The notes under the pieces: model-generated
Told to the model about the DNA's origin: nothing
The model's database searches: none
Seen by the model: the letters and a program-made list of their open reading frames with translations, nothing else
NCBI GenBank assembly: GCA_977006965.1
Contig: OZ345354.1
Span: forward strand, 3,100,001 to 3,164,000
Direction: 5' to 3'
Length of the DNA stretch: 64,000 bases
Source of the DNA: Phymatolithon calcareum
Lineage: Eukaryota > Rhodophyta > Florideophyceae > Hapalidiales
Part shown: piece by piece, positions 30,969 through 42,392 of the stretch
How the letters are laid out: each line of letters starts with the position of its first letter
Position numbering within the stretch: the first letter of the stretch is position 1
Program-made: the position numbers and the translations under genes

Positions 30969-31647
30969 CTAATGTTTATATTGTAACGCCCCCTCATAAT
31001 TCGTGTTATCCCTTTTTAAGAGATTCCGTGTCGTCTCTGTCGATGTCGAAGACTTCGATGTCATCCTGACAGGTGGTGATGATGACGGTGATGCATTGCA
31101 CTCGGTCTCTTCGGCAGCGCTACTCTTGTAGCAGTATTTATTTCCATAGGGGAGCATATTTTCCAGACGGCGCCTTGCTGGCCCACTTTTTCGACTGCAG
31201 AACTCGTCCAGCATATCTGCAATAAGGAAGGTGCTCTTTGTGGAGAGTTAGCCGAAGATGATCTTGCTATTTCTGTTAGCCTATCTTGCCGATATCCCCC
31301 ATCCAAAAACAATGCATTTTACACAACTCCGGGTCAGCTATGGAGAGTTGTCTGAACCATTGTTTAAGGTCTTATATCATTCCCATGAGCAACAGTCCTG
31401 CCGCTCTACCATCAGGGAGTATTTTCACCTCTTCGTTATTCCCCTCAGTTGATGACCATTCAAAATCTAGTGCCGTTGGGAGACAAGTGATGACGTTCGC
31501 ACATATCAGTTGCTTTCCCCGTCGCTGATTTGCACAAGTCCTCGGAACGAGTCGGGATTTGGCCAGATTGCATTCCACATCAGTCGGTACTCTCAGTGTT
31601 ATGTTTTGTCCACCAAGATTCCCGTGAGAACATAAAAAGGTATGCAT
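30969..31647 (-). pseudogene. reverse transcriptase fragment, DIRS-like
   Basis: Minus strand. 31,647-31,372 ends VKILPDGRAAGLLLMGMI, then a TAA, and the same frame continues DLKQWFRQLSIADPELCKMH CFWMGD. DLKQWFRQ fits RT motif A (DLKxxFRQ of DIRS/Ngaro type). A shifted frame, 31,312-31,061, carries GGYRQDRLTEIARSSSANSP QRA, corresponding to the next palm block. A CQDDIEVFDID string near 31,060 could be the motif C remnant. RT upstream of a tyrosine recombinase on the same strand supports a DIRS-like retroelement. Heavily degraded, moderate confidence. Confidence 0.5.
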
Positions 31648-31649
31648 GG

Positions 31650-32231
31650 TGGATATGGGTGAGCCTCTCCAATCAATCCTTTGGATATTTTGTTTTGAAC
31701 CGTCTACCTAAAGATTCTTGCCTGCCTTAGGAAAGCCCATTGATGTGGATAAAATGGTATGACTCGTGGAGTCTCTTCCGAATAGTCGTAAAACCCCCAT
31801 TTGAGAAACGCGAGAATTCATGGTCTTTCCATTCAATTGCTTAACCGTCTTGTTGCAATCGGCTTCCGTCAAAATCCCATCAACTTAGATCGATCTCTTC
31901 TCGTATTCGAGGTATAAGTGAACTTTTTATTTTCAAGATATTACTTGCTTGCAGTTCTTTGCTCACCACCGGATGGTAGTCCATTGGCCCAATCAGCACT
32001 TCTGAATATCTTCAAGTTGTTTCGATCGAGGCCTCTGCGAAGCACCTGTCGTCTTTAGAAGCTCTCTCTCATCCGTTTCAACTTACTTCTCCACACCTTT
32101 GAGTCTTCGGAACAACACTGGAGACAGATAATTTTCCGACGTACTTAGGCTATCTTCTACTTCCTTGACGAGATATTGGAGCGAGCTGCGGGGAAACCGT
32201 GCTGCACGTCTGTAGGTCCTGTTTCCCATAT
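31650..32231. other. interval between DIRS-like relic and R2 copy B
   Basis: About 580 bp with no recognisable frame, repeat or terminal motif. It may be the 5' part of the DIRS-like element, for which no second copy exists in this window. Confidence 0.4.
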
Positions 32232-35045
32232 GGAAACTTGAAGTCGATAGCTAGGACGCCATCTCCTGTGGGGTTCTGAATCGCACAGGAAGGCACACTG
32301 GGTTTGGTCGGGTTTTTCCCTGGCAAAACGCTGAGGGCGCCGCGGAGCGGCGACCTTTATAGAAAAAGAATTGGATCAAAGATGACATGGAAATATGATA
32401 AATGGATCAAGGGAAGAATCTGGAAGCCGCTTTGCGGCTTCTTAGCCGGCCGCAGGCGCCGCTGTAATGCTTACAGCGTAAGCACCTGTAAGCTGTAAGC
32501 AGCGGTTCTAGGGTTTGTCCTTGGTGATCCTTCATGGTGTAAGTACGCATCGAATCCTACGGTACTGAAATGACTGTAATGCTATTTGTAAGGGCTTGGT
32601 GTAAATGCAAGCTAAAATGACAATTTGAAGGGAGCTAGTCTTTTAGGAAATGGAGGGTATAATAGTGGCGTTGGACGCCACATTTCAGCTCTCGAGTAGT
32701 GCAATGTATATCCCTTTCGCTCTGTGCGTTTTCGTTCAGTACCGTAGAACCCTCGCGACGAAGTCTTCATTTAATACAGACAGCTTCCACCTCCTTTTAA
32801 GAGGTTCGTCCAGTTTGCACTGATGCCGCCATACTTCCAAGACTTTCGATATGTTTTGTCGTTATCGTTTCGGCTCGCGGGGTGCCATTATCTGCAGTTA
32901 CTAGTTGCTGTGGTGTTCACTCTGAAAATAAGACAAACAGCTCTTTGCATTGCAAGGTAAACGGCATTGGATGTATCCCATTTGCACACTGATCTTGTTT
33001 TGGGCTGTTTTTTCTCTCAAATGATCATAGAAGTGCAGTTTAGTAGTTGCACAAGGTTGAAGGCTTCAGGCGTACCTCAGGATCCGTAATTTTCCATTAA
33101 TTGTCAATTGGCCTGGGTTGCGTCTTGTCAGAGCTCTTCCACTTTTGCCTTAGATCTCGCTTCCTTCGTGATCCCTCTATTCCTTTGCGCCCAAACCACT
33201 TGAATCTAGCACCTGAAAGCACTCCTGTATTTGTGCATCTTATGCCAAGCCTTTTTACATTTAAGGCATGGAATTGCACGTGTGGTGTCTTGGTTCCCCA
33301 GTGTAACTTGGTCCGAAGAGCATATTGCCGCAATCTTTGCAAACAAAAGAGATCTAAGGGTCCCGGCGGCGCTTCGTGCTTCATGTGCGTTATTTTCTTC
33401 CAATTGAAGTCAAACACTTCACGTGTTAATAGCCGTTTCACTTTCGCCGTCTCTCCGGTTTAGACACTCGTCGTCGCACTGGAAGAGCAAGATTTCTTGG
33501 CAACAAGTACCGTGCGCTCAAAACTGTGTAATATTACGTTTCCCACTCTTTTAACCATGGGATATCACGTTAAATCGGTTCCGAGGAATGCTTTCGCACC
33601 GTCGCCATGTGCCCGAACGTCTAGGTCTTGAAGGCAGAAAATGACAAGTACCTGGCGTACTACCGTTCAAATCCTTGTATGCACCCACAAGAATGTACTC
33701 CAGTTCAATTATCTTCTGGTGGTATGGGACGGACGAAGGCAATATTCGCTGAACCGCGCGCGAAACTTCTTGGAAAATGTTCTCCAGGTCCTCGACGTTA
33801 CGCAGAGGTACTTATGCATGGCTTCTCCCTGTATGTGACAGCGTGTCTCTCATATCGTGAGATCCTTGGACTTTTAACGAAATTCCACATGTCTGAAGCA
33901 CTCGAGAACAAAATTGTTTTTGTTCCCCAAGCTTAGCGCTAATAGTTTCGCTATCGCCACCACGGGTACCATCCTCATTGAGTTTTCCCGGTTTGGCTCT
34001 TCCTGTACAGAGCTGATCAGCTCTTTCCCAACTTGAGTGAACGACAACGGAGATAAGCCTTATCCACTCAGCTGCAAGACCGCAATATTTCTTCCTGTGG
34101 CGACGTTGAGAAGCCTCACATCCTCTACATGAATAACTCTGGACGCGTCCAAGTGGAGGAATCCTTCCAATCTGGCTGTATCTTCCTCCGTCAATTCTGA
34201 TGAGTCTTCCGTAGGCTCACACCTCTCTGAGACCTGCCGTTGCCTTGCAATCGAGGCAATCGTCCGCCAGCTCTATTCCAGAGCTCTTTTGTCGTTTTAC
34301 AATCCGCTCATCCCCTTTATCATGTGTTAGAGGTTAGGATGGCACGAAGACCAAACAAGAAAATCCCACAATCGTTCAAATTGCAGTTGGGCCTCGGATT
34401 TCAGTTGTTTTTCAATATTCAACAGCAGATCGATGCGTCTCAAGCCTATATCTTTGCTATGAGCGACGTATAGGACAATTTTCCGTTCCTCTCTTCCCAC
34501 CTTGGCAATGTTACCGATGAGTTTCACATTTTGATCCATCGGCGGTGCATTCCTCTCCTCGAATCGGTTTTCGATCTGTATCTGACACGCCCTAAACAAC
34601 TGTTCGGGAACGGTTGTGGAACCCATCAATAGAGCGCTCCTGCGCGCCCCGCCGAAAACTTTACGGCTGAGAACATGACGTCCAACTTGTAAATCCTTCT
34701 TGTATAGTCCGTCCAGGTCGCACAATTCTCCCATTTTTCTATCTTTTCGAATTTTGGATACAGCTGATTCGACGTTTGCCGTATTTACGAATACAGTAAA
34801 CCCTTGATAACTGGTTGTGCAATGTGGAAAGGTCTGATATCTAGATACCAAGGAAACTCTGGATTCAAGTTTGTATGATAGCTCAAATGTTACACGTGTA
34901 CGGCCAAAAGCCGAAAATGCAGGCGACCTGGCTGACATATGCCCCATGTCCGGCAATTTGGCGGACATATACGCCTTGTTGAAAGGATACATTGGGTGCT
35001 CGACCCAAAAACGAATGTCGGAAGTTGAGGAATATTGTTCGCGGC
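32232..35045 (-). repeat. dispersed repeat R2, copy B
   Basis: Second copy of the element at 20,438-22,860, interrupted at 32,262 by a 411-bp insert. The best-preserved minus-strand stretch is 35,079-34,327 (250 codons): KLPDMGHMSARSPAFSAFGR, then VTFELSYKLESRVSLVSRYQ, ACQIQIENRFEERNAPPMDQ, NVKLIGNIAKVGREERKIVL and LLLNIEKQLKSEAQLQFERL. The C-terminal block, 33,441-33,097, has LGIRCTNTGVLSGARFKWFG. The two copies break at different places, so the ancestral protein could be compared between them. No family recognised. Confidence 0.6.
32262..32672. mobile_element. 411-bp insertion with 8-bp target duplication
   Basis: Flanked by GGACGCCA at 32,254-32,261 and 32,673-32,680; copy A of R2 has a single GGACGCCA at 20,460-20,467 and no insert. 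An internal reverse-repeat cluster (GCTTACAGCGTAAGCACCTG, TAAGCTGTAAGC) and an AAGCCGCTTTGCGGCTT hairpin are present. There are no matching termini. Eight bases is the hAT duplication length, so a small non-autonomous hAT is possible; a SINE is the alternative. Confidence 0.75.
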
Positions 35046-38000
35046 AGGGCAAAGCGCCCGCTTGTTGAATATACTCCATGAATCAACTCAAAAAAGCTTA
35101 AAATTTTCATACATGCACCGTGGCTCAGGAATTGACGATATCCAGATATCGAATATTCTAAGAACCTTAAAAATTAGATACATTTATGCGGGTATCGTAT
35201 ACGTGGCTGCTTGTTGTGTTCCGAAAACGGAGGATATTCTAAAATCGAAGATCCAATTAACGAGGATTGACTGTAAAGTCAATCGATGATAACTGGATGT
35301 CCAATGTAGACAGGTCTGATATCCAGATATCAAGAAATATCCAAAAATAGGTTTGTATCGTATTTCTGGAGGAACACGTGTATTAGAATAGTTATTGTCA
35401 GTTTTAACACACACGTCGCCAAAGAGAGGGCCCGTGATTTGCCCGTCCGAAAAAGTCATCTATGCTAAATCGAATTCCGAATTAAATGATTTTTATATCA
35501 ATCGAAAGGGAACATCTTATTAGACATAAATCAAGAAAAGCAGGCCCTGCACTGTTTTCGTTCTCGCTCCACAGGCCTCCAAAAAAAGTCGTTCATCACT
35601 TTTTCGTGGTGCTCCGGAAAAATGGCAAATAACTTTGTATCATACGCAACGAGCACGAGATTAGAAATGAAATGTGAAAACGAAAGGAAGATTGGAGGGT
35701 TCCCTCTTCGATAGTGGAAAGTACTTTGTGTACAATTCCCCATCACGAACGCCATGTGCTGACAGCAAAATATGCCTATCCACTGTGCCTTGAGAATGGC
35801 ACACAGAATTCGATTCTGCACAGTTCCGTAAATACATATCATAAATGCATTTTGTGGGTTTTTCATACCCTCAAGTTATTTGTCTTTCCCCCGACAGGAA
35901 GGGTTTCATCACTCTCCTCAGCTCCAAGGATTGTCTTAGACGGAAAAATAACACTGTAGTGTTACCAAGCTCGACCTCCGCTTTCCAAAGAACCAAAAAA
36001 CTTGTGATCGGTCAATGTTTTACCAAAATTCGTGCCTTTCGAGCCGTTTGAGAGGTACTTTTTCAGGCCCACTCTTAGGCGACGGGTGTTTTAAGGACCT
36101 ATACCCCCATCTTTTATTTTTTATGAGCCTGGGAATCCAAGAATCTCATTAGACGCTTTAGTTATTTCTTCAAACACGCTTTGAATCTAGGTCAGCTCTA
36201 AAATTGTAATTGATGATTTTCTACTATAAAACTCAGTTCCCCATCTCGTTTCTCACAAATGTCGTCAATAGAACTCTTCTTAGCGCTGAGTACACGGTTA
36301 GGAGCTCGGCGATCAGAGACTTGGATGCTCGGTGGCGCAGTGTGCACTACACTTTGCTCAATGCGTCATCACGCAGTCATACTATTAGAAGCACTTCATT
36401 GGATATCTGAATGAAACGTGTATAGAATGCATTGATCGGCCCTTAGTTCCCTCCAGAGGGACTTGGGTGTGAAAGGGTTAATAAAAACTAAAAAGAAACC
36501 ATAAATACGTCTCTTTTTAATGGAGGACATTTTCTCCTGCTTGAGCCTCATCTGAGCATCCACTATCGCACGTATCGCCGAAGGATATACTCTTTCTGCA
36601 TCTTGTAAGACCTGCATGGTAATTCAGTGCTTGAAGCTGCTCCGTAATGCTCGGAAGCTCAACAAAACTGTCGCTCTACACCATCCGCAGTACATCACCT
36701 CGCTCGTTTCCCGTTTGCAGTCTTTGGGTGACTTGTCATATTTACAAAAAATATTAGAAAATTAATCACACGTGGCAATCTCGCAGTGCCTGATCCTTTG
36801 GTGCATGCATTACGTGGGATAAAAATGGTTCGGTGACCTTTCTTGGCCTTCCAACCGTCTAGGCCGCATCTAGCGTAGTGTTCCTATACTGAACATCACA
36901 TTGTGCATCTTGCCTTTCGATTCAAATCTGGCCTTCCCGCTGTCACCGTCGCACGCTCTCCGATCGGCGCCATCGAGATGGAAGCAACTCCATCGCACTG
37001 CTCTGTGCGTTCCTCGATTCGCGGTGCGGGCAAGGATGGCACGTCTCTTTTCTCGACATGTTGCGACAGATGGCGTGCAGCGGGATTTTTCACCGCTCTT
37101 GCATTCGACCGTAACCTGTGCCGGCGAATCCCCGATTGTCCGACGCGGGCAGTAGGGAAGATTTCAGCAACCTCCGGTGAAGTATCGCGGTGCAGGGCTT
37201 AAATCAGAAAATGCAGGTCGCAATGCAGTGCTGCGGGCGCGGCGACCGTGGCCGTGACGCGAACTTTTGGAGGCACTGGCTTTTCCTGCTGTTGAGCGGT
37301 GTCCTGCGTAGGACGCTTCCACTTCGACTTCTTCGTGCATGCACGCTTCGCCAATCGACCTCTCGCCCGCCTCCTCATGAACCGTGCTTGGACGGCGAAT
37401 GCAACATTTTGAACTGCTGCAGCAGCTTCCACCTCTCATTCCGCTCCGCTACGTTGCAACCCAGTGTCAGGAGAGCCGCGCTGGTTCCCACGCCTTGCTA
37501 CAGAAAGCTGCGCTTGTCACTCATTCCAGCACGTCAACTGGAAGCATCTGTTCATTTTGCACCGGCGTGCAGACGAGTGCAAACATCGAAAACGGGATAG
37601 GTTATGTTGGCCCGGCACTATCTGGGGTGCATATCATTTCGCAATGGTCGATCAGCAAAATTATTTTGAGGAAATTTCTAAAATGACCATGAAGTTTGCT
37701 GCCCAGTACACTAGCAAGAGCGGCTCATTCCACTCACAGAGAACCAGCCGCAAGTCCTGAACAAATGTACACACACACATGATCGGCAAGCCTTTGAGCT
37801 TCGCATTCTGCATTACCCTGCACTTTGCCATGCCGTCCACCATGTGCTCTCTCACATCTACCGACAAATTGGCCCCATCTTAGGCTTATCTGACAAAGTC
37901 GGAGCACACCGTTGCCGCTAAACACCACGTCGTCCGCCGGATGAAAGATCACATTGTCGCCCCCAATCGCCGACTTTCTCATATCTTTGACTGAAAACGA

Positions 38001-38949
38001 TGTGGGTCGACGATATATGTCGTAAAGGAAAACGGCTGTATCTGTTCGCCACCTGTGACGACCTATTCGTCGCACTTCTAGACATTCACGATTGTCTCTC
38101 TACAGCATGTGCGTGCGGCGACGGGCGCGGGTTTCTGCTATTCTGTTCCTCTGCGTTCGTCTTCAAGAATGTCATGCAGACATGAGAGACACCGCCTTCA
38201 TGTGTGCCGCAGTCTCTCTGGCACTTTCTTATTAACGACTGTATCATATTGCGACCGTCTCGTCAGGGCGCCGTTCGAAGTCCGTGCAAGTCGCGCTATG
38301 GGCGTTTTGGATGCCACGAACTGCTTTTCTGCTGCTGCCTTCTTTCACCCATTTGCAAGGTACTCATGTTGCAATCAAGACTCTCCATCTTTTGTCTTGA
38401 CCTATCTCTGTTGCTAACGTCTCAATCGGTGTTCTCGAATTTCATTTTTCGTGCTCGAAACCTCGCTCATTGACTTCCCTCATGTCGGCAACCAAGCCCT
38501 GGAGGAGTCGCATCAACGGACAATTCGAAGCTAGCTTCTGGCGTGGCGGACCGCGCTTCATGGTCCTCACAAAACAGTTGTGTATCCGTCACCATCATCT
38601 GCGCTATGCATTTCGTAAATGCAACGCGGTATTGAAGTCTTCCGTTTTTGGCCCCCCGTTCAAGTTGTCTTTCCGTCTTTTTCTCATGCAAATCACCATC
38701 GTCCCGTCCTCATGATCTCGCATCACTGTTCAACTCAGGGATATCGCAGTCACTACGTCCTGTTCGTCCTTTGTTGCGCGTGGTCGACATCATTCTTCTG
38801 TCACTGTGGGCGTGGGGCCGTGACACCTCAACTCCAGCCATCGAGCTGCCGGGCTCTCCGTACAGCAGTATTGAGCTGCCGTCGCACAACGAGGCGAAAT
38901 CTTGCACGACGCTTTGCGCACCTCAATTGTGAAATGTCCGCTGCGAGGT
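35046..38949. other. 3.9-kb interval with no confident gene
   Basis: 35,046-36,900 is AT-leaning with no notable frames. 36,900-38,900 is more GC-rich and has many overlapping frames of 60-140 codons on both strands. Candidates considered: a basic minus-strand frame 37,432-37,199 (FMRRRARGRLAKRACTKKSK), a minus-strand frame 38,075-37,734 and a minus-strand stretch 38,907-38,467 with one internal stop. None shows a domain or clear codon bias. It may contain decayed host or element exons. Confidence 0.35.
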
Positions 38950-40200
38950 TTCTAAATTCTAAGTTCCTTTTTCTGGCGGGAAATGTTTGATCTACTATGT
39001 CCCACCTACGATTTCAATCACGTTCTCGGTTGAGGAATTTGAATAATTTTAACATCCCTTTGCCCTGGTCTCAGCGTTTCGTCCTCACATCGACCCGTCG
39101 TCCACGTTTGCTACGGCGTGCTGGTTGTCCCACTCGTTAAACTTGTGTGACACTTGACCATCTCTCCCGCAGCTGAGAAAACGTTACGACACGTGCGCAA
39201 CGCTGAACTTTTCGTGTGCAACATGCCTTCTTGTCCGTCTTTGGACGTCTTCAAACGTTTCCCTTGTTGGTGAAACACTGGGATCGGACAGATCTCGGCC
39301 GAAGTCGGTGTTACATTGGACTGCTGAATTCTACGTCGTATCTTTGCAACAACAAAGGCTCAAAAAACCCTGCATGCACACCACCATGACGTGCGAACGG
39401 GCGTCAAGCTGCTCGTATAGAAGATTGCTTGAGAAGACGATTAGTCATTGACAGTGCCCTTCACGTTTTCAGCATCGCCTCGAATTCTAACACTTGCGTC
39501 GAACGATGCGCATTCGCCAAACTGATATCGCTGACTTGTGCCTCCAAGTCACTGTCCCCATCGGTTTGGGAAAGCGATTAACTTCTAAAGGCCATGCTCT
39601 TCGCCTTTCCGAACGTTATGATGAGGTAGACTATCACATGGAAGCATGGAGCACACAAACACAGTTTGGTACATTCGTCGACAAAGTTCCCATCCCGGTT
39701 TATATCGTCAGCATATACTGCAAATTTGGCAGGCGCCGCTGTTCCAGAGTTGCGCGCAACGTTGAGAAACATACCATTTCGTCAACATATTGGATTCCGG
39801 TTGTCACCGAGTAGGTTGAACTTGACAGCTGCACAATGATGGCTTTCTTTCGTACGGCCAAGTTTTCCACCCTAAAGGTATCACGCTACCTTGATTTCTT
39901 CGATGATGTACTTGAAAGAAGCGCTTTGTAACGCGGCACGGTACAGATGGTATTCTTCGGTAGGTCTACCAAGTAGTCATCCCCTACTGAAGGATTGTTC
40001 ATCTATTGCAAACCTGCGTTGTGTAGTGTTCCTTAACCGTTTCTTTTGACATTGACGATGAGCGTTACGGTCACAGAACAACAACTAAAAATGATTTTTT
40101 TGTGATGAATATACTATGCTGGTTGTGTCGAGTTTGGAATAGCCGTAAAGTCTGTTACGCGACTGGCAAAACGTACCCAGTCTCTCCCAATCATCATCAT
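38950..40200 (+). repeat. left terminal inverted repeat of the EF-hand element
   Basis: The outer tip TTCTAAATTCTAAGTTCC at 38,950 pairs with the complement of the tip ending at 43,932. Inner homology ends at ACCCAGTCTCTCCCAATCAT about 40,200. Length about 1.25 kb; the outer 760 bp are visibly diverged from the partner. From 39,709 inwards it is also part of the large palindrome arm. CTGGCGGGAAATG lies 18 bp inside the tip. Confidence 0.8.
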
Positions 40201-40333
40201 GAAATGGAAACGTATTCCTTTTACTAACAATAGACGAGAGCTCTGGACGAACTACAAATGTGGATGCCTATCCTAAACTAGAAGAGGATATGCGCACTTG
40301 TGTGTGCCAGATGCAGAGACACGACGGCAAGCC

Positions 40334-41428
40334 TTAGCGACGGGCAGTACACATATTGGGGTTCCGATGAGTGGAGGACGAAAACCTGTCTCGTACATAT
40401 CCATTCACGAACTCGTTCTCCCGAATTAGAGAGTCATTGTCCTTATCCAACTTAACAAACTCATCCAAAGCAAGCTCGGGATGAAGTCCGACGGGGACGT
40501 GGAGCCAACGGAGTGCGTCTTGAAACTGTGTAAACGTCAAATATCCGGTGTTTGCACTATCAGCGTGTTGGAACACTAGTCGAGCGTTGCTTTCAGAAGC
40601 AAGGTCGTTAGCAATTAAAGAAGCTCCATCCGACCCACTGTACAACTCCCCTGGTTCGATGTCTTCAGTGTTTTGGGAACGTTGAGGGTTCAGTGCATCC
40701 GCGTTCAAAACACAAAAAGATGTACTATTCGGATAGTCTACCGGGAAGAGACTAGCAGACGAAGATTCCTCGTAGCTAAGTGACGGAGATTGCAGCGGCA
40801 TCGAATCATCGCGACTCGGATAGATCACCGGAGAGTGTCCAGCTTCCTGAACCTCCGAAGGAAAAGACAGCACAGTTGGGAAAAAGATGATGCCTAAGAT
40901 CGGATGTTGGTACGGCGAGTAGAACACGTGCGCAGGGGGCAGAAATGCGTTCGGGAGCTGTTGTAATCTTTCTCCAGCTGGCTGTATGGGACACTGGTGG
41001 CCCACGTCTGTCGGCGTTAGCGGCACTAAAGCCGGGTTCGGGCTCATGGTGTGGAATCCATGCCGAAGGTAGACATTCGAAATGGTTTGGCGAGAACCGG
41101 GATTGGGATCGAAAGCACGATTTTCGATGCTTCGGACTGTTGTTTGCACCTGTGACAAGTCGAAGGACTGCTGCGTGCGCAGCCGTTGCTCTGTCGCATA
41201 CTCGGATGCGGCCATGTCTTGGGCTCCAGAGTAGGGTGAGAGTGAAGCCCAATCTTGTGCCCACGGTAGAAATTGGACTGCGTGAGTCTCTGGTTGATGC
41301 GTGGAGTGTCTTGGAGTGGTCTGTGGTAGCTCGGTTGGATACAAAAGTGTCTCATCCGTAGGCAGCATATCTTGAGGCACAGGCGCGCTTGATGGACCTG
41401 GCGAATCAGGAACCTGGAATTGAGACAT
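40334..41428 (-). CDS. EF-hand protein, left-arm copy (364 aa)
   Basis: Identical in protein sequence to the right-arm copy at 50,809. Starts MSQFQVPDSPGPSSAPVPQD. Residues 1-280 are P/S/Q-rich and probably unstructured. Loop 1 is at about residues 290-301 (DSANTGYLTFTQ, degenerate) and loop 2 at 328-339 (DKDNDSLIRENE, canonical at 1, 3, 5, 8 and 12). The tail ends RNPNMCTARR. A TATA-like CTATATAA lies at 41,516-41,523, about 90 bp before the start codon. Compared with the 23.8-kb copy the length differs by three codons, yet the frame stays open, which suggests either recent spread or constraint on the protein. Confidence 0.88.
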   Translation of the reverse strand: MSQFQVPDSPGPSSAPVPQDMLPTDETLLYPTELPQTTPRHSTHQPETHAVQFLPWAQDWASLSPYSGAQDMAASEYATEQRLRTQQSFDLSQVQTTVRSIENRAFDPNPGSRQTISNVYLRHGFHTMSPNPALVPLTPTDVGHQCPIQPAGERLQQLPNAFLPPAHVFYSPYQHPILGIIFFPTVLSFPSEVQEAGHSPVIYPSRDDSMPLQSPSLSYEESSSASLFPVDYPNSTSFCVLNADALNPQRSQNTEDIEPGELYSGSDGASLIANDLASESNARLVFQHADSANTGYLTFTQFQDALRWLHVPVGLHPELALDEFVKLDKDNDSLIRENEFVNGYVRDRFSSSTHRNPNMCTARR

Positions 41429-41515
41429 GATGAAACCGGAAGGAGTTGAACTTATTCGGACCGGCGTCTTGAAGGTTGAGGACTATTGCTCGTTTCACTT
41501 TAGAGCACAGGCGCT

Positions 41516-41523
41516 CTATATAA
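41516..41523 (-). promoter_or_regulatory. TATA-like box of the left-arm EF-hand gene
   Basis: Minus-strand TTATATAG, mirror of 50,714-50,721. In the 23.7-kb copy the same position reads TTATTTAG. Homology among the dispersed copies begins at this box, and a GAGCGCCTGTGCTC imperfect dyad follows. Confidence 0.5.
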
Positions 41524-41780
41524 GCAATTTTATTACGACGTGTCGAGGGTTGAGGGTCGAGGGTCTGGCTGCTATGGCGGCTGCTGTAACTGGCAGTTCT
41601 GAGAACAAGACCGTGAACTAAGGCATCGTGGCACGATCCATCACGATGAAAAAGGAAGTCCGCCTCTCTCGATTACAAATAAAAATTAATAACTTTAATA
41701 TTTAAAATATTTGCCTCGTGACGCATTGCACCACGATGCTCGGGTTGCACCACGATGCTCTTCTAGTCCATCATCACGAT

Positions 41781-41821
41781 GTTCACTCGACTGCCGTATG
41801 GACCACGGCAGTCGAGTGAAC
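41781..41821. repeat. perfect 17-bp inverted repeat, 7-nt loop
   Basis: GTTCACTCGACTGCCGT (41,781-41,797) and its exact complement (41,805-41,821). Flanked by CACGATG reiterations. The mirror copy is at 50,416-50,456. Likely a hairpin or the fused ends of a small inverted-repeat element. Confidence 0.85.
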
Positions 41822-41908
41822 ACTGGAGGCGCAGCGACGTGTAAAACGTACGGTTTTGGCCGAAAAAACGGGCTGCCCAGTATGAGAAAAAACTATATTT
41901 CTCGAAGG

Positions 41909-41962
41909 TTGTTTTTTCCGACCAGCATATGCTGATCGGAAAAAACAAGCCACATATGTGGC
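41909..41962. repeat. adjacent palindromes of 40 bp and 14 bp
   Basis: 41,909-41,948 is a 40-bp palindrome with one mismatched pair, centred on CAGCATATGCTG and ending in TTGTTTTTT/AAAAAACAA. GCCACATATGTGGC (41,949-41,962) is perfect and abuts it. Mirror copies are at 50,275-50,328. Confidence 0.85.
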
Positions 41963-42392
41963 TTTACTGTATTAAAATAGTCAGTAATAAGCTGGACGGA
42001 TTGATGCACCCGGTGTTCGGCTTTGGAACTAAAATTTTTCCAGCGTCCCAACCACTTAAGCTGCCGATTTTTCCCACACGCTTTGTTGCTTTACCATATT
42101 ACAATGACTGAAATGGACAGGTATTCCACATGGTACGACCGTATCTAGCTATGTGTCCGATCTAGGATAGCGTGAAAAATCTTGACGGGATGCCCAGTTT
42201 AGGCCGAATCCTGTGTGATTTTCACAGTGCATGGTACACATGTACACTTGCCTACAGCTTACGAATTATGCAACATCTCACAGCCCTGGCAGGAAAATTA
42301 TGACGCATCACCCGATGAATCCTGCTGTTCCCATTGGACGAAGTATCAAAACACACATATCCCCCGTGACTAAACCGTGTCATAGTCGCCCT

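Noticed and set aside
36900-38940. Host gene exons in the GC-richer stretch
   Set aside because: Many overlapping frames on both strands, no domain, no consistent splice pattern and internal stops.
40806-41361. Additional frames of 103-152 codons overlapping the EF-hand gene on both strands
   Set aside because: They are shadows of the EF-hand gene: same boundaries in all copies, without independent domains.
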